Positions 45,353 to 54,696 are shown, numbered from the stretch's first letter. The stretch is DNA of 64,000 nt from Acinetobacter sp. LoGeW2-3 (GCF_002688565.1 NZ_CP024012.1:62001-126000), one strand, 5' to 3'. A program made the numbers and translations. Notes: generated by a model not told the origin, from the sequence alone.

Positions 45353-47716
45353 TTATTTTCGCACCAAATGCTGGATATGTAGCTCAGCTATCACTTTTTC
45401 CATTTTTTCTATCACTTCAGTTACATATGTATGAGGTACAGTAGAAGAATGAGGATGAAAAATTTCCTGGTCGCGCTGGTCATGACCGTACAATGCTTGA
45501 ATAAAATGGAATCCCAGATTGCCTTGTACTCCAAAAGAACTATCCATAAGCATGTTCATATCGAAATGGCGCAGCCAATTTGCATACATTTTTTGGGGTA
45601 GAATTTCTTCCATATAGCCTTTTATCCACTTTCTGGACAAAGGCTCTAATTTAACTTTTCGCCATTCCTTTAAATTGATAGGTAATTTTTCTGGACATTT
45701 CACTATATGGCCAAATAAATGTTTTTGATTCATTTTTGAGAAAGTTGAAATACCAGAGAAAAATTCTTTATAACGTACACTTACATCGCTTAAAAATGTG
45801 AGATAGTTTTCAAGCGCTTTTGCAAAAAAAGGGGGGATGGGAATAAAACGGCCATCTTTTCTTGATTTACTATTTTTCTTGTCATTTATATAGGTGACAT
45901 TTAATTCAGTCAGATAATCCTCCGGATCTCCTAACAAATTCTCCTGTGGTCGACGAGCAAGACAAAGTAAATTTAGATGCCACATCCAGCAAGCATAGGC
46001 ATTGATCTGGTTAATTAAGTGTTGGCTGACCTGGATATTTTTTTGGCAATGTTGCTGCAGTATCCTGAATATCTCCGCTACAAAATCCTTGTTTAAGGCC
46101 AGTTGGCTACCTATACGATCACTTTGCCCAAGAGGATCTTGTACAAACTGCTTTTCGACAAGCTCATATTCTTTGATAATTTTCTTATCTTCTAAAATCT
46201 CAGGGTTTCCCAATACTGTTCTCAAATAACATAAATATGCCTTATTTACGGTTGTTTTTGGCATACCGCCATAAAACATCCCTGGCAAATTATGTTTAGC
46301 GTCCTTGCCTGCCACCAAATGCGCCAGATATTCATTAAAGGTTTGATATCTAATATGGAAATACATCTGAGCTTGCAGTTTTTCTATTGTTATATGACCT
46401 ACAAACTGATTTTTTGTGACCTGTTTTAAATATTTTCTTATCTCATCTAATGAAATGTTGTTTTTACCTTGCTGTAAATAATCAAACCACGAGGAAGGCA
46501 AAAAAAGCTGATGAGAAACATCATTATTAATACATTGTTTTTTAAGGATATTTATTTTTTGCTGGCTGATATCGAGCTCTAAATTCAGCAGATATATAAG
46601 TGCTTTATTTTGCTTAGCTTCCCTCAATACTCCCTGTCTAATTAAATGACGATAATTTAATAGCTCTATAGGGGACAAACCAGTTACAAGAGACAGTAAA
46701 CAGGCAGCAGAAATCTTTCCTTCTTTGGTATTGGACTGTAATTCCTGCCTAAATAATTCTATGATCCGGGCTAAAGTTGGAGGTTCTATATAATGAGGAT
46801 TAGAAATAAATGGCATAAGCCGACGTTGCCGGTGTTTTACAATTTCTTCAACATAAGGAGTTAAAACCTGTTTCTGAAACTCTTCAGTGTCTCTATCTTG
46901 GGCATAGTATTCCACTGCCTCTTCTTCAATGTCTGCTTCCCCATCCTCATCAACAATGACTTCTGGCGGAGGTATATCAAGAGTGGCACCATATCCTAAA
47001 TCAATCTTGCTAGTGGCTGCCCTGCTGGTATAGCGTAATATCTGGGCAGGAGTGGCCCAACTGAGCTTACCAGAATTTTTAGATAGTCTAGATCTGTGGG
47101 TTATTCTTCCTGTATCTATATTTTTTAAAATAATTTCAAAGCTATGAATATAATTTTTAATATCAATATTAGTTAAACCATCACTAGAATTAATTCTGTT
47201 CCAAAGATCGGTTTTATTACTTGCGGCATTACACGTTAAATCTCGAATGAATTTGACCAAAGATTTTAGAACTCGAATACTTTCGCTGCGATACGGCGCT
47301 GTATTGTGGTGATTTTCCTGAATTTCCAGCAAATATCTTGAAATATATCTATGTAAATCATGAACTTGTTTTTGCTTGTTCTCTGAACCCTCAATTTGCT
47401 TTAGTTGCTTGTAACATGTATCAATAGCATAACTGGCTTGCAGTATTAGATAAGCATCTTCACTTACTAATTCAGCTGAAATATAAGCAAAATAAGTTAA
47501 GCTTGCAAATCGGAATTCAGTACCTATTTTCCTCTTCCTGATAATTTCATATTGAATAGAATGTGCTTTTTTATATAGTTTTATAAGTTCATCACAAAAT
47601 TCATGGGGTATTTGTTCATAGTCAAAAGAAAGAACTCGTCCCCTTAACTTTTCATAATCTTCAAGAAAGCTTTTGTTAACTGTCATCTGATTCTTAACCC
47701 TACTTATAATCAGCAA
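45353..47716 (-). CDS. divergent recombinase-like protein (787 residues), trio protein 2
   Basis: A large protein with a helical N-terminal half and a short acidic segment DEDGEADIEEEAVEYYAQDRDTEE (about 256-279). The C-terminal part looks like a degenerate tyrosine recombinase: CLARRPQENLLGDPEDYL (Arg about 588), NDKKNSKSRKDGRFIPIPP, NWLRHFDMNML (about 714-724, with Asn where His is usual before xxR), LYGHDQRDQEIF (His about 745) and HTYVTEVIEKM (Tyr about 764). It may be a partly active or structural partner of the 1060-residue enzyme. The first codon may be TTG 47716 or, more likely, ATG 47686 (MTVNKSFLEDYEKL). It lies in an operon between the small protein and the giant recombinase. Confidence 0.65.
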   Translation of the reverse strand: MLIISRVKNQMTVNKSFLEDYEKLRGRVLSFDYEQIPHEFCDELIKLYKKAHSIQYEIIRKRKIGTEFRFASLTYFAYISAELVSEDAYLILQASYAIDTCYKQLKQIEGSENKQKQVHDLHRYISRYLLEIQENHHNTAPYRSESIRVLKSLVKFIRDLTCNAASNKTDLWNRINSSDGLTNIDIKNYIHSFEIILKNIDTGRITHRSRLSKNSGKLSWATPAQILRYTSRAATSKIDLGYGATLDIPPPEVIVDEDGEADIEEEAVEYYAQDRDTEEFQKQVLTPYVEEIVKHRQRRLMPFISNPHYIEPPTLARIIELFRQELQSNTKEGKISAACLLSLVTGLSPIELLNYRHLIRQGVLREAKQNKALIYLLNLELDISQQKINILKKQCINNDVSHQLFLPSSWFDYLQQGKNNISLDEIRKYLKQVTKNQFVGHITIEKLQAQMYFHIRYQTFNEYLAHLVAGKDAKHNLPGMFYGGMPKTTVNKAYLCYLRTVLGNPEILEDKKIIKEYELVEKQFVQDPLGQSDRIGSQLALNKDFVAEIFRILQQHCQKNIQVSQHLINQINAYACWMWHLNLLCLARRPQENLLGDPEDYLTELNVTYINDKKNSKSRKDGRFIPIPPFFAKALENYLTFLSDVSVRYKEFFSGISTFSKMNQKHLFGHIVKCPEKLPINLKEWRKVKLEPLSRKWIKGYMEEILPQKMYANWLRHFDMNMLMDSSFGVQGNLGFHFIQALYGHDQRDQEIFHPHSSTVPHTYVTEVIEKMEKVIAELHIQHLVRK

Positions 47717-47733
47717 GCTTAATAGTTACTTGT

Positions 47734-48171
47734 CTAATCTAACTCCTTAGGCTTTTGTAGCTTTACATAGTTAGAATCCATTTGATTTAACTGTATTGCT
47801 TCAAAATCTTTGCAACTCATAAGGCGAAAATAATTAACAATAAATCTTTTATCTAGATGTTTTTTTGCTTTCAACTGAAAGCAATCACATTGCAATTTTG
47901 GATCAATAATTTGGTCTAAATACATCATGAGTATTTTTATTGGCATATAAGAGCTGTGAACTCGGAGTGAGCTACTCGATTTTAAAAGTTTGAAAATAGC
48001 CTGCCAATTTTCAATATATTTCTCTTTCACCCTCTGCTTAGTGAGCTTAGTTCCACTGTGATTTTTTAACCTGATAGCTTTAAGAATCTTTCTCACTTTT
48101 GTATTGATATCCGGATCGTCTGCACAATATGGCAAAACAAATTGAAGCAGGTAATTTTCAATATCTGTCAC
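47734..48171 (-). CDS. small trio protein 1 (145 residues), unknown function
   Basis: A basic 145-residue protein, MTDIENYLLQFVLPYC..., starting with GTG at 48171. It has Lys-rich segments (KVRKILKAIRLKNHSGTKLTKQRVKEKYIENWQAIFKLLK) that could contact DNA. A Cys pair and His (DPKLQCDCFQLKAKKHLDKRF) lie near residues 98-112. No family is recognised. It is the promoter-proximal gene of the recombinase trio, 18 bp before the next frame, and is probably an accessory DNA-binding or directionality factor. Confidence 0.6.
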   Translation of the reverse strand: MTDIENYLLQFVLPYCADDPDINTKVRKILKAIRLKNHSGTKLTKQRVKEKYIENWQAIFKLLKSSSSLRVHSSYMPIKILMMYLDQIIDPKLQCDCFQLKAKKHLDKRFIVNYFRLMSCKDFEAIQLNQMDSNYVKLQKPKELD

Positions 48172-48644
48172 TAGAATATACCATCCAGTAAATTTTACAC
48201 TTTTAAGACCAAATCCCTACCTACAAAAACACTCTCTCATAGTTATATAGTAAAAATCAACACCTATACAAATAAATTAAATTATGTATTTATATACATA
48301 TATTTCAATATTTTATATCTTAGTTGGAAATCAATAAAATATTTTCTTCCAATTTTTTATGGATCTTTGTTATTACCTTAGAATATGTATTCTCTCCTGC
48401 TTCCTAACTGATCACAACGCCTTTGACCCACCACGATTCACAACTCATAAAAATAGTTTTACTCATGAATTATTATGAAGAATATCGATTGTCCAATCTA
48501 ATCTATATATGACCTGAACATCAGCTGGAGGTATTCAATTATTTTATCTTACAGACCAATTAATAGAGCTATTAACAGGTCTTGTAACTGGTCTTAAAAT
48601 TGGTTATATTTTAGATATTGCTTACCCTAAATGAGCGTATTGAA
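48172..48644. promoter_or_regulatory. control region between trio and toxin-antitoxin genes
   Basis: About 470 AT-rich bp divergent between the recombinase trio and the StbD-like antitoxin gene. Close to the antitoxin start (about 48552-48605) lie repeated GGTCTT/GACCAATTAA elements in both orientations, the kind of clustered half-sites bound by antitoxin repressors. No open frame of interest was seen in the remainder, so any other island cargo is absent here. Confidence 0.4.
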
Positions 48645-48929
48645 ATGAACAACATTATTCACAGTCGGTTTGTGGCTAGTGTTTCTGAGCTTAAAAAAAA
48701 TCCGATGGAAGTCGTAAATAATGGCTTTGGTGAAGCAGTAGCAATTTTGAATAGGAATAATCCTGCCTTTTACTGTGTGCCTGCTGAGCTGTTTGAAAAA
48801 CTGATGGATTTGGTTGAAGATCGGGAACTTTTAAAATTAGCTGAGCAAGTCGATACTGAAGAAACGGTGAAGGTATCTATTAATGACTTACGAGCTCGAG
48901 TTCACAAAGATAGCTCTGAAAAAGTTTGA
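48645..48929 (+). CDS. StbD/RelB-like antitoxin
   Basis: About 94 residues. SRFVASVSELKKNPMEVVNNGFGEAVAILNRNNPAFYCVPAELFEKLMDLVED is a Phd/YefM-fold DNA-binding domain of the StbD subgroup. The C-terminal helix-rich tail (LLKLAEQVDTEETVKVSINDLRARVHKDSSEKV) would wrap the toxin. The frame extends upstream to 48618, but MNNIIHSRF at 48645 is the usual start. Its 3' end overlaps the toxin gene by 47 bp, an arrangement common in RelBE/StbDE operons that keeps antitoxin translation ahead of the toxin. Confidence 0.8.
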   Translation: MNNIIHSRFVASVSELKKNPMEVVNNGFGEAVAILNRNNPAFYCVPAELFEKLMDLVEDRELLKLAEQVDTEETVKVSINDLRARVHKDSSEKV

Positions 48930-49149
48930 CAAATTAAGTCCACAAATCGCTGAACAATTTATTCGTAAGTTGGAAGCAATTTTAGAAAATCCCAAGATAC
49001 CTAAAAATAAGCTTCGAGGATCATCAGATCTATATAAGGTAAAACTTAAATCTGCAGGATATAGATTGATATATCAAGTAATTGATGACAGGATTGTAGT
49101 ACTAGTTCTAGATGTTGATAGGCGAGATACAATCTATAAAAACTTGTAA
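48883..49149 (+). CDS. RelE/StbE-family toxin
   Basis: 88 residues. MTYELEFTKIALKKFDKLSPQIAEQFIRKLEAILENPKIPKNKLRGSSDLYKVKLKSAGYRLIYQVIDDRIVVLVLDVDRRDTIYKNL is a full RelE-superfamily ribosome-dependent mRNA interferase, with basic residues in the KVKLKSAGYRLIYQV strand and the terminal DRRDTIY motif. It overlaps the antitoxin gene by 47 bp. The pair probably stabilises the adjacent recombinase-trio island. A terminator shared with the convergent glx cluster lies at 49268-49292. Confidence 0.85.
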   Translation: MTYELEFTKIALKKFDKLSPQIAEQFIRKLEAILENPKIPKNKLRGSSDLYKVKLKSAGYRLIYQVIDDRIVVLVLDVDRRDTIYKNL

Positions 49150-49267
49150 TGTTAAAATAGACCTTAATTTTGGGCTGTTGGCTGTTTTAATATATTAAAA
49201 TTGCTTAGGCTATTTAGATATCAATTTTATAATAGGATTTTTGAAGAGTAAATTTGTTAAGTACAAA

Positions 49268-49292
49268 AAAGGATGGTGCTCGACCATCCTTT
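49268..49292. terminator. bidirectional terminator toxin gene / glxD
   Basis: AAAGGATGGT (49268-49277) pairs perfectly with ACCATCCTTT (49283-49292), with A/T runs on both sides. On the minus strand TTTTTT follows the stem. Confidence 0.85.
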
Positions 49293-49308
49293 TAATTGAT
49301 TAGCTCAA

Positions 49309-50643
49309 TCAATACTGAACTTGTCCTGGAATCCAGTTAGTTCCCGCTAGTGGAACACGCGCCATTGCAGCAGCTTCGACATTCAATGCCACTAGATCTT
49401 CAGGATCCAGGTTGTGCAGATGTGATTTACCACATGCACGCGCCATGGTTTGAGCTTCTAGCACCAGTACGCGCAGGTAGTTTGCCAGATGACGCCCCCC
49501 TTCTACAGGATCTAAACGCTTAGAAAGCTCAGGATCTTGAGTCGTAATACCCGCAGGATCACGGCCATTTTGCCAGTCATCGTAGTAACCTGCTGCTGAG
49601 CCGATTTCTTTCAAGTCTTTATCCAGACGTGGATGGTTATCACCTAATGCGATCAAAGCTGCAGTACCAATTGCTACGGCGTCTGCACCTAAAGCCATCG
49701 CCTTAGCCACATCTGCGCCAGTACGAATACCGCCTGATACGATCAGTTGAACTTTACGGTGCATACCCATTTCCTGCAGTGCTTGAACCGCTTGCGGAAT
49801 CGCTGGAAGAATAGGGATACCTACATGTTCAATAAAGACTTCTTGTGTTGCTGCTGTACCGCCTTGCATACCATCCAGCACGATTACATCAGCACCCGCT
49901 TTGACAGCAAGTTTCACATCATAATAAGGACGGCTGGCACCAATTTTTACGTAGATAGGTTTTTCCCAGTCTGTAATTTCGCGAATTTCAGCAATTTTGA
50001 TTGCAAGATCATCTGGACCTGTCCAATCTGGATGACGGCAAGCACTGCGTTGATCAACACCAACCGGTAAGGTACGCATACCAGCTACACGCTCAGTGAC
50101 TTTCATACCAAGTAGCATACCGCCACCGCCCGGCTTTGCACCTTGACCAAGCACAATTTCAATTGCATCTGCTTTACGCAAGTCATCTGGGTTCATACCA
50201 TAACGTGAAGGCAGGTATTGATACACTAAAGTTTCTGAGTGACCACGTTCTTCTGGTGTCATACCTCCATCACCAGTCGTAGTCGATGTACCCACCATCG
50301 ATGCTCCACGGCCTAAAGACTCTTTGGCATTGGCAGATAGAGCACCGAAGCTCATGCCAGCAATGGTCACAGGAATTTTTAGATGGATTGGTTTTTTGGC
50401 AAAACGTGTCCCGAGCACCACATCCGTACCACATTTTTCACGGTAACCTTCTAGCGGATAACGTGACATACTTGCACCGAGCAGTAATAGGTCATCAAAA
50501 TGCGGAACTTTACGTTTAGTACCACCACCACGGATATCATAAATACCTGTTGCAGCTGCACGTTGAATTTCTTGAATCGTTAGACGATCGAATGTTGCTG
50601 ATTCACGTAACACTGGTTCAAATTCTTGGATAGTTTGAGTCAT
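49309..50643 (-). CDS. glxD: GlxD: FMN-binding glutamate synthase-like subunit
   Basis: A 444-residue protein matching the synthase (FMN/Fe-S) domain of GltB as a separate subunit: FAKKPIHLKIPVTIAGMSFGALSANAKESLGRGASMVGTSTTTGDGGMTPEE, then EIVLGQGAKPGGGGMLLG, KIGASRPYYDVKLAVKAGADVIVLDGMQGGTAATQEVF and IVSGGIRTGADVAKAMALGADAVAIGTAAL. It joins ammonia or an amine to 2-oxoglutarate using reduced FMN. With GlxB and GlxC it forms a three-part enzyme like N-methylglutamate synthase. It is the last gene of the leftward glnT-glxBCD operon (28 bp after glxC) with a GGAG box. Confidence 0.9.
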   Translation of the reverse strand: MTQTIQEFEPVLRESATFDRLTIQEIQRAAATGIYDIRGGGTKRKVPHFDDLLLLGASMSRYPLEGYREKCGTDVVLGTRFAKKPIHLKIPVTIAGMSFGALSANAKESLGRGASMVGTSTTTGDGGMTPEERGHSETLVYQYLPSRYGMNPDDLRKADAIEIVLGQGAKPGGGGMLLGMKVTERVAGMRTLPVGVDQRSACRHPDWTGPDDLAIKIAEIREITDWEKPIYVKIGASRPYYDVKLAVKAGADVIVLDGMQGGTAATQEVFIEHVGIPILPAIPQAVQALQEMGMHRKVQLIVSGGIRTGADVAKAMALGADAVAIGTAALIALGDNHPRLDKDLKEIGSAAGYYDDWQNGRDPAGITTQDPELSKRLDPVEGGRHLANYLRVLVLEAQTMARACGKSHLHNLDPEDLVALNVEAAAMARVPLAGTNWIPGQVQY

Positions 50644-50671
50644 ATTTTAGTTCTCCGTATTACGTTCTCAA

Positions 50672-51397
50672 TTAGTATGCAGATGCGTTATCGACTTTAA
50701 AGTTATACAGCTGACGCGCTGAACCATAGCGTTTAAATGCTTTTGGATCTTCATTAAATCCAGCTCTTGCTAGAAGTTCTGCCAGTTCCTCAAGGTGCTC
50801 TTGTCGCATTTCTTTTTCAATACAGTCAGAACCTAAAGATTTCACTGTGCCTTTAACATAGATACGTGTTTCATAAAGTGAGTCACCCAATGCATCGCCG
50901 GCGTCACCACAAACCACTAAACGGCCGGCTTGTCCCATAAAACAGCTCATATGTCCAATGCTGCCACCAACCACAATATCAACACCTTTCATCGAAATAC
51001 CGCAGCGTGCACCAGCATCACCTTCAATCACTAGTAAGCCACCATGTGCAGTAGCACCTGCTGCTTGTGAGGCATTACCCTTAACGTGTACTGAGCCGGA
51101 CATCATATTTTCTGCGCAGCCCACACCAACATTGCCATTTACAATAATGTCAGCTTCCTGATTCATCCCTGCACAGTAATAGCCAGCATGCCCATCGATA
51201 GTTACTTTAATTGGCGCTTTAATACCGACTGCAATATTGTGTTGACCCGCAGGATTGCTCACCGTCCACTCTTTAATTTCAGCAACGATTTCAGCATCGT
51301 GTAAGGCTTGATTAAGATCACGGATTGTATCGATGCTCAAATCATAATGATCTTTTAATTCAACAGCATTTAATTGTTTTGCAACTGCACTATTCAT
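50672..51397 (-). CDS. glxC: GlxC: GXGXG-domain subunit
   Basis: A 241-residue protein corresponding to the right-handed beta-helix (GXGXG) C-terminal domain of glutamate synthase: repeated turns such as GHAGYYCAGMNQEADIIVNGNVGVGCAENMMSGSVHVKGNASQAAGATAHGGLLVIEGDAGARCGISMKGVDIVVGGSIGHMSCFMGQAGRLVVCGDAGDALGDSLYETRIYVKGTVKSLG. The domain holds subunits together and shapes the ammonia tunnel. It lies between glxB and glxD with 28-30 bp gaps and has a GGAGA ribosome site. Confidence 0.9.
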   Translation of the reverse strand: MNSAVAKQLNAVELKDHYDLSIDTIRDLNQALHDAEIVAEIKEWTVSNPAGQHNIAVGIKAPIKVTIDGHAGYYCAGMNQEADIIVNGNVGVGCAENMMSGSVHVKGNASQAAGATAHGGLLVIEGDAGARCGISMKGVDIVVGGSIGHMSCFMGQAGRLVVCGDAGDALGDSLYETRIYVKGTVKSLGSDCIEKEMRQEHLEELAELLARAGFNEDPKAFKRYGSARQLYNFKVDNASAY

Positions 51398-51427
51398 ATG
51401 TATTCTCCAAATTTGTTCTATTTCAAT

Positions 51428-52339
51428 TTAAGCGGCGTCTTTTGAACGTTCCCACACATATAAGGTGGCAGGCTCTGGTTCCCAAACACGGGCTTTATCA
51501 ATATTTGGAAGCGATGCAAGTGCTTGATATTCAGATGCCATTGCAACGTAATCATCAGTTTCAGCCAGTACAGCAGGTTTACAAGCGATTGGATCACGGA
51601 TCACTGCAAAACCGTCTTTTGTGCCAATGGCAAAAGTAAAGAAACCATCTAAATCTTCGAGAGCATTGTCGAGTGCTTGAGCCAGGCTATCACCTTGTTG
51701 TAAACGCCAAGTCAAATATCCAGCTGCAACTTCAGTATCGTTGTCTGTTTCAAAATGAATGCCATCACGTTTCAATTCTTGGCGTAAGCGTGCGTGATTC
51801 GATAGTGAGCCGTTGTGTACTAGGCACAAATCCGCACCGGTAGAAAATGGATGACTACCTTCCATCGTTACAGCACTCTCTGTTGCCATGCGTGTATGCC
51901 CGATGATATGGCTACCTTTCATTTTTGAAAGGCCAAAGCGCTCAGAAATTTCGACTGGCAAGCCCATACCTTTTAGAATTTCGATGCTTAGCCCTGCACT
52001 CATAATTTTCAGCTGTGGGGCAATTTTAGTGACCGCTGTACGGACAGCATCCTCAGTCGCCTTTACTTTAATGACTGCTGCAGTCGCATTGGTAAACCAA
52101 TCTAATTCTACATTTAATTCAGTTGTAAGTTCGGCAATAAAGGTATCCCAAATAAAGGCTTCATCCGTACTTTGTAAAGTGAGTTTAACCCAGCCTTTTT
52201 GTACTTCATCACCATAAATGGCAAAGCCTGCACTGTCTGGCCCACGGCCTGTCATTGACTCAAGCATCGGTTCAAATAATTTACCAAGTTGCGATTCCAA
52301 TGCCGGATTTTTAAGATATAAACCAACAATTCCACACAT
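51428..52339 (-). CDS. glxB: GlxB: class II glutamine amidotransferase subunit
   Basis: 303 residues starting MCGIVGLYLKNP, so Cys 2 becomes the N-terminal nucleophile of a class II (Ntn) glutaminase. The domain continues with GRGPDSAGFAIYGDE, HIIGHTRMATESAVTMEGSHPFSTGADLCLVHNGSLSNHARLRQEL, ETDNDTEVAAGYLTWRL and DGFFTFAIGTKDGFAVIRDPIACKPAVLAETDDYVAMASEYQAL. It releases ammonia from glutamine or a gamma-glutamyl amide for the GlxD synthase. It follows glnT by 43 bp and precedes glxC by 30 bp. Confidence 0.9.
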   Translation of the reverse strand: MCGIVGLYLKNPALESQLGKLFEPMLESMTGRGPDSAGFAIYGDEVQKGWVKLTLQSTDEAFIWDTFIAELTTELNVELDWFTNATAAVIKVKATEDAVRTAVTKIAPQLKIMSAGLSIEILKGMGLPVEISERFGLSKMKGSHIIGHTRMATESAVTMEGSHPFSTGADLCLVHNGSLSNHARLRQELKRDGIHFETDNDTEVAAGYLTWRLQQGDSLAQALDNALEDLDGFFTFAIGTKDGFAVIRDPIACKPAVLAETDDYVAMASEYQALASLPNIDKARVWEPEPATLYVWERSKDAA

Positions 52340-52382
52340 AGTTATTCTCCATGAGATTTTTTAAATTTTTAAAAGTTATGAA

Positions 52383-53783
52383 TTAAAAGAATTCGGTATA
52401 ACGTTGAATTTCCCAGTCAGACACATGACGACAGTATTCCACCCACTCCATGCTCTTTTGATGGATAAATTCATCGACAATTTCAGCACCTAGTTTTTCG
52501 CGAAATAATGGATCAGCTTTTAATGCATCCACTGCTTCTTTGAGTGACTGCGGTAATGTTGCGATGCCACGTGCTGCAATTTCTTCAAGGCTTAATTCAT
52601 ATAAGTTTTCATTACATGCTTCAGGTGGCATAAGCTCATTTTCGATACCATCTAGACCTGCTGCGATAATGGCTGCCGATACCAAGTACGGGTTACAGCC
52701 TGCGTCTGGCAGACGTAACTCAATACGACCATACGGAATACGGACCATTGCTGAACGGTTGTTGGAGCCATAGGCAATAAAGGCAGGTGCCCATGTCGCG
52801 CCTGAAAGCGACCGACCGACCACCAGACGTTTATAAGAATTCACTGTCGGTGCACAGAAGGCACAGAGCGCCGGACCATGTTTTAATAAGCCTGCAATAA
52901 AGTGATAGGCCATTTTAGACAGCCCCATACCACTTGGATCACTTGGATCATGGAATAAATTTTTGGATTCATCGCTTCCTATTGATAGGTGGAAGTGCAT
53001 CCCATTGCCTGCACGTTTCGGATCTGGCTTAGGCATAAATGAACAGACCATTCCCAGATCATTGGCAATTTCACCTGCCGCCATACGGAAGAAGGTAAAC
53101 ATATCTGCCGACTTCATAGCATCGGCATAGGTATAGTTAATTTCAAACTGGCCATTGGCATCTTCATGATCAATTTGATAAATATCAAAACCTACTGGAA
53201 TTAACGCTTCGGTGAGCTTTTCAAGAAACTGGCGTGAACGTGATAAACCTTTATAGTCATAGCATGGCTTATCTAAGTTATCTGAGTCATCGACCATTTT
53301 CAGCTTGCCGTCTTCACCCCGACGGAACAGGCTGAATTCAGGCTCTAGACCTGTATTTAAAGTCCAGCCTTTAGCAGATAAGCGCTCAACCTGACGACGT
53401 AGGACATAGCGTGAGTCATAGGGATGGGGCTGACCATTCACATAGCCTTCACAAACCACACGACCATAACCTGGTTGCCAAGGCACTGGAGTTAAATCTG
53501 AAAGATCCCCTTTCACCATGAAATCTGGTCCATGTGGCTGCATACCCATACCTGAGATCGCGAAGCCAGCAAAACCAACGCCATCACCCTCAATGGCTTT
53601 TAGACCTGAGATAGGTACTGACTTAGTTTTAGCAGCACCATGAATATCGACGAATTGAGCCAATACATATTTCAGATTATGTTGATCAATGACTTGCTGT
53701 ACCCCTGGACGGTACATGGGTTTGCTGATTATATTCTCTTGATCAAACAACTCGTTTACGGCCTGTTGCAACATAATTGACAT
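52383..53783 (-). CDS. glnT: type III-like glutamine synthetase (GlnT/GMAS family)
   Basis: A 466-residue glutamine-synthetase fold. The beta-grasp N-terminal half includes [24 protein letters not shown]. The catalytic half has [113 protein letters not shown] and [14 protein letters not shown]. The E-N-G-Q-FEIN and N-R-S-A-MVRIP motifs are those of GlnT and gamma-glutamylmethylamide synthetase. It amidates glutamate with ammonia or a small amine using ATP. It is the first gene of the glx operon, preceded by a sigma-54 promoter, so it should respond to nitrogen limitation. Confidence 0.85.
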   Translation of the reverse strand: MSIMLQQAVNELFDQENIISKPMYRPGVQQVIDQHNLKYVLAQFVDIHGAAKTKSVPISGLKAIEGDGVGFAGFAISGMGMQPHGPDFMVKGDLSDLTPVPWQPGYGRVVCEGYVNGQPHPYDSRYVLRRQVERLSAKGWTLNTGLEPEFSLFRRGEDGKLKMVDDSDNLDKPCYDYKGLSRSRQFLEKLTEALIPVGFDIYQIDHEDANGQFEINYTYADAMKSADMFTFFRMAAGEIANDLGMVCSFMPKPDPKRAGNGMHFHLSIGSDESKNLFHDPSDPSGMGLSKMAYHFIAGLLKHGPALCAFCAPTVNSYKRLVVGRSLSGATWAPAFIAYGSNNRSAMVRIPYGRIELRLPDAGCNPYLVSAAIIAAGLDGIENELMPPEACNENLYELSLEEIAARGIATLPQSLKEAVDALKADPLFREKLGAEIVDEFIHQKSMEWVEYCRHVSDWEIQRYTEFF

Positions 53784-53883
53784 ACTCCCGATATGACAAA
53801 AACGACTGTTGGCTCGAAAAATGCAAATCTTTTTATTGGAATCACATTATTCAGCTTAAGAAATTTACTTTCCTATTAAGAAA

Positions 53884-53898
53884 GCAAATCCCTTGCCA
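53884..53898 (-). promoter_or_regulatory. sigma-54 promoter of glnT-glxBCD
   Basis: On the minus strand TGGCAAGGGATTTGC has the invariant GG and GC 10 nt apart (-24/-12 elements). It lies about 100 nt upstream of the glnT start in an otherwise AT-rich region. This implies control by RpoN and an enhancer-binding activator, probably NtrC. Confidence 0.75.
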
Positions 53899-54055
53899 AC
53901 TTTAATTTTTTTTTACTTTTTTCTCTGAAAACATTATTATTCTTAAGGGGAATATAATTTTCTTACTAGTTTATTATTCCAATAGTTGTTGCTGTTTCTG
54001 ATTTTTTAATGAGATGCAGTGTTCTGAGAATCAAAATAGTGCGAGTTGATCCAAA

Positions 54056-54655
54056 ATGAGACAGAGCAAAAATAGTATGAAGCTGGAACAATATATTGGT
54101 ATCCATATTAAACGTTACCGTCAGGAGCAGGGCCTCAAACTTGCTGAAGTGGCACAGATTGCAGAAATCAGCCAAGGTATGCTCAGCAAAATTGAAAATG
54201 CTCAGGTCTCGACTAGTCTGGAAACTTTAAGCCGTTTGTGTGAAGTGTTGGGAATTCCTTTATCAACCTTATTTAGCCAATATGACCAACAGGAAAGTCA
54301 TGCGATGCTGGTGAAAAAGGGCGAAGGTATGGAAGTGGTACGTCGTGGTACAGATAAAGGACACACCTACCATTTGCTCACCCACTCCCGTGGACCACAT
54401 AAAAATTTCGAAGCCTATCTGGTCAGTATGGATGATGCTAGTGAAGAGTTCCCTACCTTTGCCCATCCTGGTACTGAAATGCTTTATATGGTAGAAGGCG
54501 AAATTCTGTATCGGCACGGTGATGAAGTATTTCATCTTCAACCAGGTGACTGTCTAACGCTGGAAGGTGAAATTCCTCACGGTCCAGAACAGCTACTTCA
54601 AGTTCCCATTCGGCTTATTTCTATGGTGAACTATTCCACTCACCATGAGGAATAA
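54056..54655 (+). CDS. XRE-cupin transcriptional regulator
   Basis: 199 residues. Helix-turn-helix at about 17-70: RYRQEQGLKLAEVAQIAEISQGMLSKIENAQVSTSLETLSRLCEVLG. C-terminal cupin at about 110-190: HKNFEAYLVSMDDASEEFPTFAHPGTEMLYMVEGEILYRHGDEVFHLQPGDCLTLEGEIPHGPEQL, a sensor domain for a small ligand. PuuR-type relatives control amine and polyamine use. It is divergent from glnT (about 270 bp, containing the sigma-54 promoter) and precedes the Amt gene, so it is the probable local regulator. An ATG at 54077 is an alternative start. A strong terminator follows at 54668-54696. Confidence 0.85.
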   Translation: MRQSKNSMKLEQYIGIHIKRYRQEQGLKLAEVAQIAEISQGMLSKIENAQVSTSLETLSRLCEVLGIPLSTLFSQYDQQESHAMLVKKGEGMEVVRRGTDKGHTYHLLTHSRGPHKNFEAYLVSMDDASEEFPTFAHPGTEMLYMVEGEILYRHGDEVFHLQPGDCLTLEGEIPHGPEQLLQVPIRLISMVNYSTHHEE

Positions 54656-54667
54656 AAATATGTAAAT

Positions 54668-54696
54668 AAAAAAAGATGGCCTATTCCATCTTTTTT
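54668..54696 (+). terminator. rho-independent terminator after XRE-cupin gene
   Basis: AAAAAAGATGG pairs with CCATCTTTTTT around a 6-nt loop, ending in a T run. Confidence 0.85.

Noticed and set aside
42168..49149. Anti-phage defence system as cargo of the recombinase trio
   Set aside because: Apart from the StbDE-like pair no defence, restriction or effector gene lies within the probable island.
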